Assembly: GCA_018669475.1 (NCBI GenBank)
Contig: JABHCC010000105.1
Span: 1 to 38,250 of the forward strand
Reading direction: 5' to 3'
DNA from: Bacteroidota bacterium
GTDB lineage: Bacteria > Bacteroidota > Bacteroidia > Bacteroidales > UBA12481
DNA: 38,250 nucleotides
The notes under the pieces were generated by a model, which did no database searches, was not told the origin of the DNA, and saw only the letters and a list, made by a program, of their open reading frames with translations. Shown piece by piece: positions 17,889-28,600 of this stretch; the first letter of the stretch is position 1, and each line of letters opens with the position of its first letter. A program made the position numbers and the translations under genes.

Positions 17889-17900
17889 TCAATCGATTGA
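17889..17900. promoter_or_regulatory. Candidate LacI-family operator upstream of the GH13 operon
   Basis: TCAATCGATTGA is a perfect 12-bp palindrome of the same form as those at 6699 and 8001. It lies 91 bp upstream of the first GH13 start codon, in the divergent GMC/GH13 intergenic region. No convincing TAnnTTTG box was found on either side. Confidence 0.68.
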
Positions 17901-17991
17901 AATCAGGATATGATTTTCTCTTTTTTTGTAAACTATCTGAAAAAATGACGAATTGAAGATATTTATTTTAACATTATAAATCTAATTGACA

Positions 17992-19362
17992 ATGAAAGCC
18001 ACATTATCCTTCCTTTTCATCAGCGGATTGTTTCTGTTTTCAGCATGTAATCAATCCAGTAATCAATCCGACACTGAATCCAATGGGGTGAAAACTGAAG
18101 TTGTTCATCCTGCCTGGTCAAAAAATGCCAGTATTTATGAAATTAACCTCCGGCAATTTACCCGGGAGGGGAGTATTAATGCCTTTGCTGCCCACCTTCC
18201 CAGGCTTGAAGAACTGGGGGTAGATATTTTGTGGTTCATGCCCATTCATCCGATAGGAGAGAAAAACAGAAAAGGTGAATTAGGTTCTTACTACAGCGTG
18301 AAGGATTATAAAGGTGTAAATCCTGAATTTGGCACATTTGAGGATTTTACAACCATGGTTCGTCAGGCTCATGATCTTAACATGAAAGTTATTATCGACT
18401 GGGTGCCTAATCACTCATCCTGGGATAATCCTCTTATTACTGAGCACCCTGAGTGGTATGCCCTCGACAGCACAGGAAACATGTACTCACCATATGACTG
18501 GACCGATGTTGTTCAGTTTGATTACACGCAGGACGGCCTCAAGGATTACATGATCGATGCATTCATATTTTGGCTAAAAGAGGCTGATATTGATGGTTTT
18601 CGAATGGATGTGGCCCATCAGGTTCCAATTGAATTTTGGAATGATGTTCGGGGCCCCTTAATGGAAGTCAAACCTGAGGTTTTTTTACTGGCAGAGGCTG
18701 AAAACAGGGCTTTACATGAGAAGGCTTTCAACATGACATACGCCTGGGAATTTCATCACATGATGAACGAAGTGGCACAGGGGAAAAAGGGACTATCAGT
18801 AATGCTGGAATACTTTGAACGCAGCGAAACTGATTACAACCCGAACGATATGCGAATGTACTTCACTTCAAATCATGATGAGAATAGTTGGAATGGTACA
18901 GTTTGGGAAAGAATGGGAGATGCCACTGAGGTAATGGCTATTTTATCATACACATTGCCTGGTATGCCCTTGATATATAATGGACAGGAAGCTGGTTTAG
19001 CCCACCGGCTGGAATTCTTTGTAAAAGACAGTATCCCCTGGATAAGCCACCCGTTTAATGAATTATATACTAATCTGAACCGGTTTAAAAAAGACAATCC
19101 TGCATTATGGAATCCTGGATTTGGGGGCACAATGAAATTAATTAAGAATAGCCAACCCGATAAAGTTTTGTCGTTTATGAGAACGAAAGGTGAGAATCAA
19201 GTTCTCGTAATCCTAAATTTATCTCCAGACACAATTGATGTGGAATTAGAAGCATTTAAAGAACCAGAAATATTTAGCGATTTCATTTCAAAAGAAACGC
19301 TTAGTTTTACGGTTCCAAGTGCCAAACTAAGTGCTTGGGGGTACAAAGTATTATACAGATAA
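17992..19362 (+). CDS. GH13 alpha-amylase-family lipoprotein
   Basis: This is an outer-envelope glycoside hydrolase acting on alpha-glucan. The start is taken as ATG 17992 (an in-frame TTG lies 6 bp upstream), giving a lipoprotein signal with lipobox FSAC and lipidated Cys19. The (beta/alpha)8 barrel carries all four GH13 regions: VIIDWVPNHSS, GFRMDVAHQ (nucleophile Asp206), FLLAEAEN (acid/base Glu235) and FTSNHDEN (Asp296). A short C-terminal beta domain follows. At 456 residues it is a compact amylase. It is followed after 6 bp by a second GH13 gene and has a LacI-type operator upstream, which ties it to the susCDE and MFS-GH65 operons. It probably plays the SusG-like surface role or a periplasmic one; fine specificity is not readable. 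Confidence 0.9.
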   Translation: MKATLSFLFISGLFLFSACNQSSNQSDTESNGVKTEVVHPAWSKNASIYEINLRQFTREGSINAFAAHLPRLEELGVDILWFMPIHPIGEKNRKGELGSYYSVKDYKGVNPEFGTFEDFTTMVRQAHDLNMKVIIDWVPNHSSWDNPLITEHPEWYALDSTGNMYSPYDWTDVVQFDYTQDGLKDYMIDAFIFWLKEADIDGFRMDVAHQVPIEFWNDVRGPLMEVKPEVFLLAEAENRALHEKAFNMTYAWEFHHMMNEVAQGKKGLSVMLEYFERSETDYNPNDMRMYFTSNHDENSWNGTVWERMGDATEVMAILSYTLPGMPLIYNGQEAGLAHRLEFFVKDSIPWISHPFNELYTNLNRFKKDNPALWNPGFGGTMKLIKNSQPDKVLSFMRTKGENQVLVILNLSPDTIDVELEAFKEPEIFSDFISKETLSFTVPSAKLSAWGYKVLYR

Positions 19363-19368
19363 TAATTT

Positions 19369-20934
19369 ATGAGAAATCGACTACGTTTTTTTGTCCTTAT
19401 TTTAAGCCTTTTAAGTTTGACATCCCAAGCTTTTTGTCAATCAGCTATTCCGCAACGCTTAAACCGTCAGAAGACTACTGACACCAAGGTGTATTACTCA
19501 GTTTTTGTTCAGTCATTTTATGATGCTAACGGAGATGGAATTGGAGATCTGGAAGGATTAATTTCTAAACTTGATTATTTGCAAGAATTAGGAATCGGAG
19601 GAATTTGGTTGTTACCAGTACATCCTTCCCCCACCTATCACAAATATGATGTAGTTGATTACAAAGCTATTCATCCGGATTATGGTAATCTGAATGACTA
19701 TAAGCAGCTTGTTGAGGAAGCTCACAAGAGGAATATGACTGTTTTACTTGACTTTGTTGTGAATCACAGCTCAAATCAACACCCCTGGTTTGTTTCAGCA
19801 AGTCAGGATCGCAAATCATCATTTCGTGATTATTATGTATGGAGTGATGATGAAGCTGATTTTGAAAAAGAGCCCTTCCATTGGCACCAGATCAGAAACG
19901 AGAATGGTGAACTTCAGGACGGTTCGCGATATTATGGTTTCTTCTGGTGGGAAATGCCAGACTTAAATTTAGCTAACAGAAAACTCCGGAAGGAGGTCAT
20001 CAATATTGCACGCTTCTGGCTTGAAGATATTGGTATTGATGGCTTCAGACTTGATGCGATAAAGTACATTTTTCCTGAAGATCAGCTTGACAATAACCTT
20101 GACTGGTGGTCTTACTTTAGAAAAGGAATTAATAAGTCAGGTAAAGACCCATTTGTTGTTGCTGAGATATGGGGTACATCCGGGGAAGTTGCCCCTTACC
20201 TCGGCCATGGGATATCTGCCGGTTTTAATTTCGAATTGTCTGATTCAATAAAAATGAGCCTGCAGGATGGAGTAAATCACAATGTAGCAGAAACGGTTAT
20301 CCGTGCCTACCAAAAATTCGGTGAAGAAAATGATTCATTTGAAGATGCTATTTTCCTTACCAATCATGACATGAACCGTATCATGACAGAAATCAAAGGC
20401 AATGAAACACTAGCCAAAGCTGCCGCGGTTTTGTTATTCACTCTTCCTGGCAATCCCTTTGTTTATTATGGTGAAGAAATCGGAATGCTGGGAGAAAAAC
20501 CAGATGAATTTATCCGTGAGCCCTTCTTATGGGACATTGAGGGGGAAGATGAAGGACAAACCCATTGGGAAATTCCATATGCCAGTTCTTCAAAAACTGT
20601 TAAGCCTTTATCTTTTCAAAGAACTGATTCACGATCTGTTTATAACACTTATAAAAAACTTATCCATCTTAGAAATGAAAGTCCCGGCCTTTATCAGGGA
20701 GGATTAATTCCTCTCAAAACCGCTAATGATCATGTGTTGGCTTATTTCAGAACAGCTGATCTGGATCATTATTTAATTATTATTAATCTAAGTGAAGAAA
20801 TCCAGGAAATAAGTAGTCCGGCCAGTCTTAGCAGATATGACATGGTATTTGGTTCTCATCCGGTTTTTAAAGGGGGTGAGGAAACAATCTACCTGCAACC
20901 ATATTCCAGCTTTATATTAAAGCGTCACGAATAA
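19369..20934 (+). CDS. Secreted GH13 alpha-glucosidase/alpha-amylase-like enzyme
   Basis: This second GH13 enzyme of the operon starts 6 bp after the first. A cleavable signal peptide ends near AFCQ (about residues 21-24), so it is probably periplasmic. The catalytic domain begins VYYSVFVQSFYDANGDGIGD, with the Asp/Asn/Gly calcium-binding loop common to oligo-1,6-glucosidase, alpha-glucosidase and bacterial amylase groups. The GH13 regions are VLLDFVVNHSS, GFRLDAIKYI (nucleophile Asp229), FVVAEIWG (acid/base Glu266) and FLTNHDMNR (Asp334). A C-terminal beta domain ends the 521 residues. It likely trims imported maltodextrins to the disaccharide used by the MFS carrier and GH65. Whether it cuts alpha-1,4 or alpha-1,6 bonds is not clear from sequence. 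Confidence 0.9.
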   Translation: MRNRLRFFVLILSLLSLTSQAFCQSAIPQRLNRQKTTDTKVYYSVFVQSFYDANGDGIGDLEGLISKLDYLQELGIGGIWLLPVHPSPTYHKYDVVDYKAIHPDYGNLNDYKQLVEEAHKRNMTVLLDFVVNHSSNQHPWFVSASQDRKSSFRDYYVWSDDEADFEKEPFHWHQIRNENGELQDGSRYYGFFWWEMPDLNLANRKLRKEVINIARFWLEDIGIDGFRLDAIKYIFPEDQLDNNLDWWSYFRKGINKSGKDPFVVAEIWGTSGEVAPYLGHGISAGFNFELSDSIKMSLQDGVNHNVAETVIRAYQKFGEENDSFEDAIFLTNHDMNRIMTEIKGNETLAKAAAVLLFTLPGNPFVYYGEEIGMLGEKPDEFIREPFLWDIEGEDEGQTHWEIPYASSSKTVKPLSFQRTDSRSVYNTYKKLIHLRNESPGLYQGGLIPLKTANDHVLAYFRTADLDHYLIIINLSEEIQEISSPASLSRYDMVFGSHPVFKGGEETIYLQPYSSFILKRHE

Positions 20935-20962
20935 TAGTTGTTATCCGGATGAAAAATACATC

Positions 20963-21021
20963 CTTACAATCCTTCTAATTACCAAGCATCTTGTTAGCTT
21001 AGCAATTAGAAGGATTGTAAG
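20963..21021. repeat. 18-bp perfect inverted repeat downstream of the GH13 operon
   Basis: Arms at 20963-20980 and 21004-21021 are perfectly complementary, with a 23-base loop that can itself pair further (AAGC/GCTT). No run of T follows on either side, so it is not a standard rho-independent terminator, though it could stop or stabilise the GH13 mRNA. It lies between the GH13 operon and the Kelch/beta-helix gene. Confidence 0.9.
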
Positions 21022-21090
21022 AACTGCTTCTTCAGTACTATTAGTACCAGTAAAGTTTTTTCCATTCATTGTCAATTAAGCTATAACTGC

Positions 21091-24000
21091 ATGAAAATTT
21101 GGAAAGTATCATTCTTGTTTATTTCTATTTTACTAATTACATCCGGACTTAATGCTTAGGAGCCGGAAGGACTTTTTGCGCCTACTATAAATCAAACCTG
21201 GGGCAGAACCTATTTATTTGGAGGTGAGAAAGATGGAGGAGTGAAAAGCAATGAGTTATGGCGGGGAAATTATGGACTGAACCAGCTAACCTGGGAGCAA
21301 ATGTCTCCAGGAGGTGATATCCCGGATCCAGTTAAGGAACATGCAGCTATTGCAGACTGGGGCATTATTTGGGTCATTGGAGGCCTCACAGATGCCAATG
21401 AGAATAATGTTGATGCTGATCTGACGATTCACAAATATTCTCTTGAGGATGATGCCTGGGAGCTTTTAGTTCCTACCAGTACCAACAATCCCAAACGAAT
21501 GAATTCTCATGCGGCAGAATTGATTAACGGGTATATCTATGTAAGTTACCAGGATCAGATGTGGCGATTCTTATTGGAAACGAATAGCTGGGAGAAATTG
21601 GCAGATTGCCCATATTACGATACCAATAAGTATAATCTCCAGTGGCACAATACTGCTGCTTTTAATGACAAATTTTATGTGCTGAGAGGTGGAATGGGAA
21701 TGGGCTCTGATATATACGAATATGACCCGGACGCCAATTCATGGTCGAGTATTCAAACTACCACTCCATTAAAAACAGGCTCAGTTAATGGAGGAAATGC
21801 TGGTCCTCCTCCTGATCTATGGGGATCTTCTTCATGGCAGGAAGGAAGTCTTGTATTTTTCGTTGGTGGCAGAGATGCTTCTACTAGCGAAATCACTGGC
21901 GACTGTTGGTATTTTAACTTTACCAATTTTAGCTGGGAGAAGTCAGATGTTTACGAAAAACGATACCACGGTGCAGCTTCCCAAGCAACTTCCTATGAAA
22001 AACGTGAAGGTGTAGTATGGGGAGGAACTGACGTTGACGATGACGAACAGAAACCAAAAAAGGGGAAAGTGATCTTAATTCCTCCTGTTGAAGGGAAGAA
22101 GATGTTGAGCATGGACATGGACCCCAGTCCTGCCGGTAATTCAAGCGTATCCCCAGCACCTGGAAAACACGAATATCCACAAGGTGAGGAAGTTCCTTTA
22201 ACTGCAAGCCCCGATACTGAAAACGGATGGAATTTTACTCGTTGGTCTGGCGATAAAACAGGGAGTGAGAATCCATCGTTTATTAAGATGAATACTGACA
22301 AGATTGTAACAGCTCATTTTGTACAGCCTGTAATCACCTTTAGCACTACCGGCCCTGAGCGTAAAGTGATTGAACCCAATGAAGTAGTTGAACAGCCGAT
22401 CGTTGATATTATGCAGTTTACCATTGCAGCCAATGAAGTGGATGATTGGGTTTTGAGTCAAATTAAATTTAATAACCTGAACCACAGATCCCCAATTTCC
22501 AGTGTTTTCCTGAGTATTCCAGATGGCACAGTAACAGGAGAAATGAACGAAGAGCACAGTCAAATGACTTTCAATTTCATCCCTTCGCTCCTGATTCCGA
22601 AAGGCACCTCGATCAATGTTACTTTGAATTACAATTTGGTTCTTGCTGAAGGAGATCAGAGTTGCCCGATGACAGCGTCATTTGATGTAATGAAATTCAA
22701 GGCTGAAATTTCTGGTGCTGTAGATGTTTCCTGCATTCCAGTTGTTTATGAATATGGAAAAAAACTTATCCCTAATCTTGAGTCAAAATTCACTTTTATT
22801 GCTTGTATTTATAATCAGGCTAATTGGGGCTTTTTAGATCTGGAAGAGGCCGTTCTTTTTCAAGAACATGAATATCATGATGTAATTACAATATTGCCTG
22901 GTGAGTATCTTCCGCCTAGTTCTCCCATACAACAAAGTATTACTATAAGATCCTTGGAAGGACCTGAAAAGACAATAATTAAGTGCTCACACGACGGGTA
23001 CACTTCTGCATTCGATATAAAGTTTTATGATGTAGGTATTCGAGGTCTTACAATTAAGGGTGCATATCGAGGAATCAATATCACCAAAGTTACTGATAGA
23101 TTAACAATTGAAGAGAACTATTTTGATAATTGTAAGATAGGAATCTTCACCTCAGATGAAACCCTGCATCCAGCCTGTACTTTTATCATCAAAGATAATA
23201 AGTTTAGATCCACTCTTAAACACCAGAAAAATATTGAGATACGTAGATTATTCGATAATTGCATCGTTACCGGCAATTCAGATATTGGAACCATTGGCTT
23301 ATTTTATTTCGATGGTCCAGGAAACATAAAGTTTACTAATAATACTATGAATAACTTCTATTTTAACGCATGGTTTGAAGGGGTTGATTCGGAGATTTCT
23401 GGTAATACAATAAAATCCTGTACAATTTTAGCATATCAAAAAAAGAAAGTCTTTGAAAATATTTTTGGTGGATCAGATCAAATTGGATTATATCTAAAGA
23501 TGTGTACAGATAACCAATTCTATAATAATACGTTTCTCAACACACACAGTCATAACTCCTTATATTTGGATGGAAGTTCAAGAAACACATTTATTGATAA
23601 TGATATTAAAGATTCAAAAAAATATGGGATTGTACTTCTTGCGAGTAGAAAAAATGAGTTTATTAATAATAGAATAGGAAGACATCAATACGGAATCTAT
23701 GTGATGAGTGGATTGGGGAATTTATTCCAGAACAATAAGATTTTTGAAAATGAAGAGTTTGGGATTCTAAGTTTTTATGGTGGTAATAAGATTCTTGGAA
23801 ACTACTTCTATAGGAATGGTACAGATATCAATGTAAACGCTCCGCTCTATAAGAAAAAACCAAATATAATTAAGGGTAATAAATTTGTTGAGCCCCAGCA
23901 TAGCCAGACTAGTATTTCTGTACTCAATTCTTCACCAGTAATTACTCAGAATTCTTTTATTGATGCTGTTGGTGCTGCCATAATTCTGAATGGTGATATT

Positions 24001-25248
24001 GGTCCTCAGAGTATTAGTCAGAATAATTTCTCTGGAAATCAAACAGCGATAATAAATAATACTCCCCAGCTGGTTTATGCAGATTTGAATTATTGGGATT
24101 CTGAAACCGGACCTTCTGATACGGATATAGTCGGACAAGTTTCAGCAGTGGCCTGGCTGGAAACGCCTGTTATTGTTTCAACTGCTTTCATGGCTGATAC
24201 TCTTTTTGTACCGACAAATACAGAGGATTCAACAGGATTGATGATCATAAGTCTTGATAATAATCCAGATAGCATATCGGTTGTTTTTACAGATCAATTG
24301 GGATGGCTGACTGGCTCCATGATTACAGGAGCTCAGGTAGATACTGTTGGTAGTTTGGTGTATCAAGCTTTTCAAACCCCTACAACAGAAGGTGATGGTC
24401 AGGGTAACTACATATTTGCACAGGCCTCGTCCACAAGCAAGGAATCAACAGCCATAGACTCTGTTTTTATTGCATTATATGTTCAGGAGATGGAAGATAT
24501 TCAGGTTTTGCCTGATTTGGCAACAGTCAAACCAGGTGATACTGTTTATTTTGCTGCTTTAGCTTTGGATCAACATGCAAATGAAATGATAATTGATCCG
24601 GCCTGGAGTGCCAATTTGGGGTATGTTTCTGAGGCTGGAATGTTTTTGTATGATGGTGAAGGAGAGGTTATTATTACAGCAACCGATCCGATAAGTGGAA
24701 AAGAGGGGACAACAAGAATCTATGTAAGTGCGGCTGATCAGCTATTATCTGACATTACAGTTTCTCCTGATACTTTGAACTTAGTTATTGGTGAGACCGC
24801 TTATATTTGGCCCGAGGGATTTAACCAGTTTGGATACCCCATGACATTTATTCCTTCATGGACAGCTAAGGGTGGAGAAGTCAGCAATGGAGTATACCTG
24901 GCTGGAAGCGAAGGAGGTGAATTTATGATCACTGTTTCCGGAGATGAGGGAGCTGTGAGTGCTAACGTAATCGTGATAATTGATACAGCTTCAGGTATTG
25001 CATAAGATATTATCGAGGATGACGGGGTTCTGGTTTATCCAAATCCTACAGAAGGACAAGTAAGTATTAAGGCTGATTTTATTATGCAAAGAATAGAAGT
25101 ATTGGACATAACAGGACAGCTAATACAAAGCTCTGCTCCACACTCAAGGAATGTTGAAATACTACTTAATGATAAGCCAGCCGGGATGTACTTCTTACTG
25201 ATTAAGGGTGCTAATCAAGGGTTTTTTAAGCAGTTGATTGTAAGGTGA
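21091..25248 (+). pseudogene. Large Kelch / beta-helix / Ig-like surface protein with T9SS sorting domain, broken by two in-frame stops
   Basis: One reading frame runs 1386 codons from ATG 21091 to TGA 25246 and is interrupted only by TAG at 21157-21159 and TAA at 25003-25005. The first 22 codons form a signal peptide (ending SGLNA). The body has a Kelch-like propeller (codons for about 21160-22080), an InlB-B-repeat-like domain (about 22110-22320), a right-handed beta-helix with many N-N-x-I/F repeats (about 22990-24090) and two Ig-like domains (about 24490-24990). After the TAA comes a T9SS type A sorting domain (GVLVYPNPTEG ... GMYFLLIKG). Both stops fall where Gln is likely (CAG or CAA with C changed to T). 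The uninterrupted body (GTG 21241 to 25005) would have neither export signal nor anchor. It is either a very recent pseudogene, a sequencing artefact or a recoded gene. Confidence 0.85.
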
Positions 25249-25253
25249 TTATA

Positions 25254-25654
25254 TTATTTAAGGTGAGTTGCAAGGCTCATCGCCTTTAGGTTATCCGGAT
25301 GAGTTAATGGTGAGATCTCACATCCTGCCTTTTAAGGTTCTTTACATCATCGATGCTCTTGACCAGAGTATCCAAACATCTTGGAACTCCATCAGCAACA
25401 TATTTAACCCTGGCACCAAAGGCACTGGTCTCGCGATAAGGATCTGAGATGACTCCTACCATGTCGGTCTGAAACTCCTCCATACAAGCCAGGTTCGCAT
25501 CCACAAGAACCCGGTGATCTGAAGCAAATTCGCCATAATTCTTACCAATAAATTCAGCCGCAAATTGCATGAGGATCGGGCGAAAGAGAACTTTTCCGGA
25601 TGATTTCCCATGACTTACAAGCGACTGAAACAGTTGGTTTTTTGTCATAATCAC
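25254..25654 (-). pseudogene. Internally deleted URO-D/MtaA-like gene copy
   Basis: The first ~110 codons match the intact URO-D-family gene at 33605-34606 almost residue for residue (KVLFRPILMQFAAEFIG, SDPYRETSAFGARV, VADGVPRCLD). The sequence then jumps to that gene's last ~20 codons (GCEISPLTHPDNLKAMSLAT) but in another frame, so translation ends early at RSHH (stop 25304-25306). The missing part corresponds to 610 bp in the intact copy, bounded there by two copies of GCCGGATGT. The lost part includes the metal-binding His-x-Cys, so the product cannot be an active enzyme. It lies 42 bp after the GH106 stop on the same strand, paralleling the intact copy's position after a GH29 gene. Confidence 0.9.
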
Positions 25655-25696
25655 AAATGTAATAAAAGAGGATAATTCATCTTGAGATACACATGA

Positions 25697-28600
25697 CTAT
25701 CTCAGAATTTCGATTCGTACCGGTCCCATTAATCCTGAAGATAATAAGCTCTCACCAGCTTGCACATCATCGACTGATGTCCAGGTATACTTCTGGTTCT
25801 CCGGCAGGGATTTATCCTTTACCATACGATTTCTCCAGATATTGACGACTTCGAGCTCGAGAAGATTTTCACCTTGCTTCAATTGACCATTTAATGGAAT
25901 AATAAATGGAGCAATCCAGGCTCCACCCAATTCCTCCCCGTTCAGTTTTGCACTGGCCATCACTCCAACATGACCTAGATTCAGGAGATAATCTCCATTC
26001 TCAGGAAGTTCGTCCAGATAAAAAGTGCTTGTATAGCTTGCTGTTCCTGAATAATGCTTGACTTTATCATCAGCCGAAAGCGTCCAATCTGTCAGGACTG
26101 AGGTCTTTAATGGATTAGATGGACCGATATCTTTGTTATGAAAATTAATTGTCCATTCACTATCCAGAGTAAGAAGAATATCAGAATCTGGGAAGTTTGC
26201 AGCATATCCTGGCTTTGTCTTGTCATTTTTTTGCTTTGAGAAAACAACAAAATAACTCTGTTGTGCATTCAGCTTTAGTGGAATTGTTGTGGTGCCAGCT
26301 TCAGCAGAAAAATCATTTAGAATACGCATCTCTCCGGTGACAGCATCCCAAAGTTGTGGACTGAGTTCATTTACACGGAATGTGGGTTTAATATTCAGGG
26401 CTTCATCACTTTGGTTTGAAATAAAATAGATTTCCATTCCGGGCAAAGTGCGGTGGGTCCATAGAACATGTGCATTCTCTACAAGACCAAAATCTTCCTT
26501 TACGTCAATAAAATCAAGTGCTTCCTTTAGATCTATTCCATCCAGCACATATCCTTTTTCATAAGCGCGAAACATTTTTCCATCCTTGTTCTTCTCTATC
26601 CACAGGCGGGAAGCAATCAGTTTAACTTCTTGATCGCTTGCGGGATAATTCTGAAGACTTGGGGACTTATTGGGAGCAGGGCCCAGAATGATTCCACCTT
26701 GCTTCACAAGATCTTCGATTTTGGATAAAACTTCAGGGCGCATAGTTTTCAAATCCGGTAACACCATGATGCTATATGACATCCCATCGGGTAGAACCAA
26801 TTTTCCATTGCTGACACTAAGTCTGTTCAGAATTACTTCTGCATTTATATAGTCATATGAATATCCATCAGGTAACTCAGGATTTCTGGTACCTGTCATT
26901 TTTGGAGCATCTTCACCGATGAAGTAGCAAACATCAGCACTATACTTTCCTTGTTGTAAAAGATACTGGCACCTCCTGAGATAATCGGCCCACATTTTCG
27001 ACTGTTTGAACCAGGTGTTATGTCTGTTGAATTCAGTTGAGAACCAGGCATTAACACCCGGAATTCTGTTATCATCAGGTTGATGAATATAGACATGCAG
27101 AACAAAATGATTGATTCCTTCGGTCAGGCTCCAGTCTCCACGCTTTTTCAATAGTGCCGGATGTCTGGCAAAGGCTCGACCGGCTGCAGTGAAGGCTTCT
27201 GCAGAGGTAATGGGTTTTCCATAGAGATGAGCTGCCGAAGAGGCTGATTTACATTCTATGTTCCCCAGAGTACCTTCATTCCAGAACTCCCCACTTACGA
27301 GATTCGTTTGTCCACCATACATTAAAAACTCTCCGGGATAACCCCAATGTCCATAATTCTCCAGCCATAACTCAAGATTGTGTTCATTGCTTATCTTCCT
27401 CAATCCACCAACATATTGGTAGGCAATATCATCTGCAACAGCCCTCCTGAGATCCCATAAGAAACGTTCAGACTCATCCACACTTCCAACTATACGACCA
27501 GAGAAGACCGGGAGGAATTTAATCGGGTTGTATCCATATTTATTTTCAAATCTCTCTTCAAAACCATCTGTCCAGTTCTGTGATCCGGTCTCATAACTAT
27601 CAGCGATCACATATTTAAAAGCTGAACGAGTCTCTTCTGGAATCCTTTCCTGGATCTCGGCAATGTATTGCTCGAAGTGGAAGCGAACCAGTTTTTCGCT
27701 AGCCTTATCAATTTCATATCCTTTTCCTTGTGGTGCAGCGGGAGAGTTTTTAGTGCCGGTAGGTGTCATTCCTATTCGAATAACAGTCCATTCTCCCTCA
27801 GGAACATCCCATGTTAGTTGTCCGTTTACATCCATATTATCACTCAGGTCAAGCACGTCTGCTATAACAAGATCCTTATTCCCGGGCTCGTCTTGCTGAT
27901 CCCACAAATATGAATCGAAAGCAGGTAAGGGTGTTGGATGCATCTTGCCAAGCGTTTTTTCAATGTATTTCTCCAGGACCTGAGCTTCAGTAATAGTAAT
28001 CTCAGAAAATCCTGCCTGTCTTGAATTACTAATCAGATCTTTACAAACTAGTCGAAAACTACTCGCAGAAGTCTCCGCTAATCCAATAGCAACAGGACCA
28101 TTCACATTAGGACCTACACTAACAGAAGAATTACTTCTGTCGAAAATAAATGAACTCAGCAATGTATACTGCTCACCAGATTTAGCATAGAGCTCACATC
28201 TGCATTTGAAATTATACGGAGCCGGGTGTAATATTATACTCCTGACATCGAGATCATTATCGGTATCAATATCGATAGTATATTCCACCCCTGAAGCAAT
28301 ATTAAAGAGCGCTGATGTTCCCGGATTTTCATCCAGCCATCTATCAGGATTATCTAATTCCGGCGTGCACTTTACAGAAGCATTATGTGTATCTAATCTT
28401 TTTTTCTCGGCGGCGATCGATTGAAATGCCAGAACATAAGTATCCTGAAATTCGTTAGCTGGTTTTTTCAGATGAACAATCTGTTTTCCTGATCCGTAAA
28501 TATTTGTTTCTGAATACACCAGATGTCTCATCGCCTTATCATAGCTTACCCAGGGACCACCACTCTGACTCCAGCCGGGAGAATTGAAGTTTCCCACATC

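Noticed and set aside
20940-25302. A 13-bp direct repeat, GTTATCCGGATGA, flanking the Kelch/beta-helix gene (20940-20952 and 25290-25302), like a target-site duplication.
   Set aside because: Exact 13-bp repeats are expected several times by chance in 38 kb. The second copy lies in the decayed URO-D tail, and no transposase or terminal repeats are present.
28415-28425. CGATCGATTGAAA, resembling the LacI operator half, within the GH106 gene.
   Set aside because: It is inside coding sequence, only one half matches the consensus, and the gene is not part of the glucan regulon.
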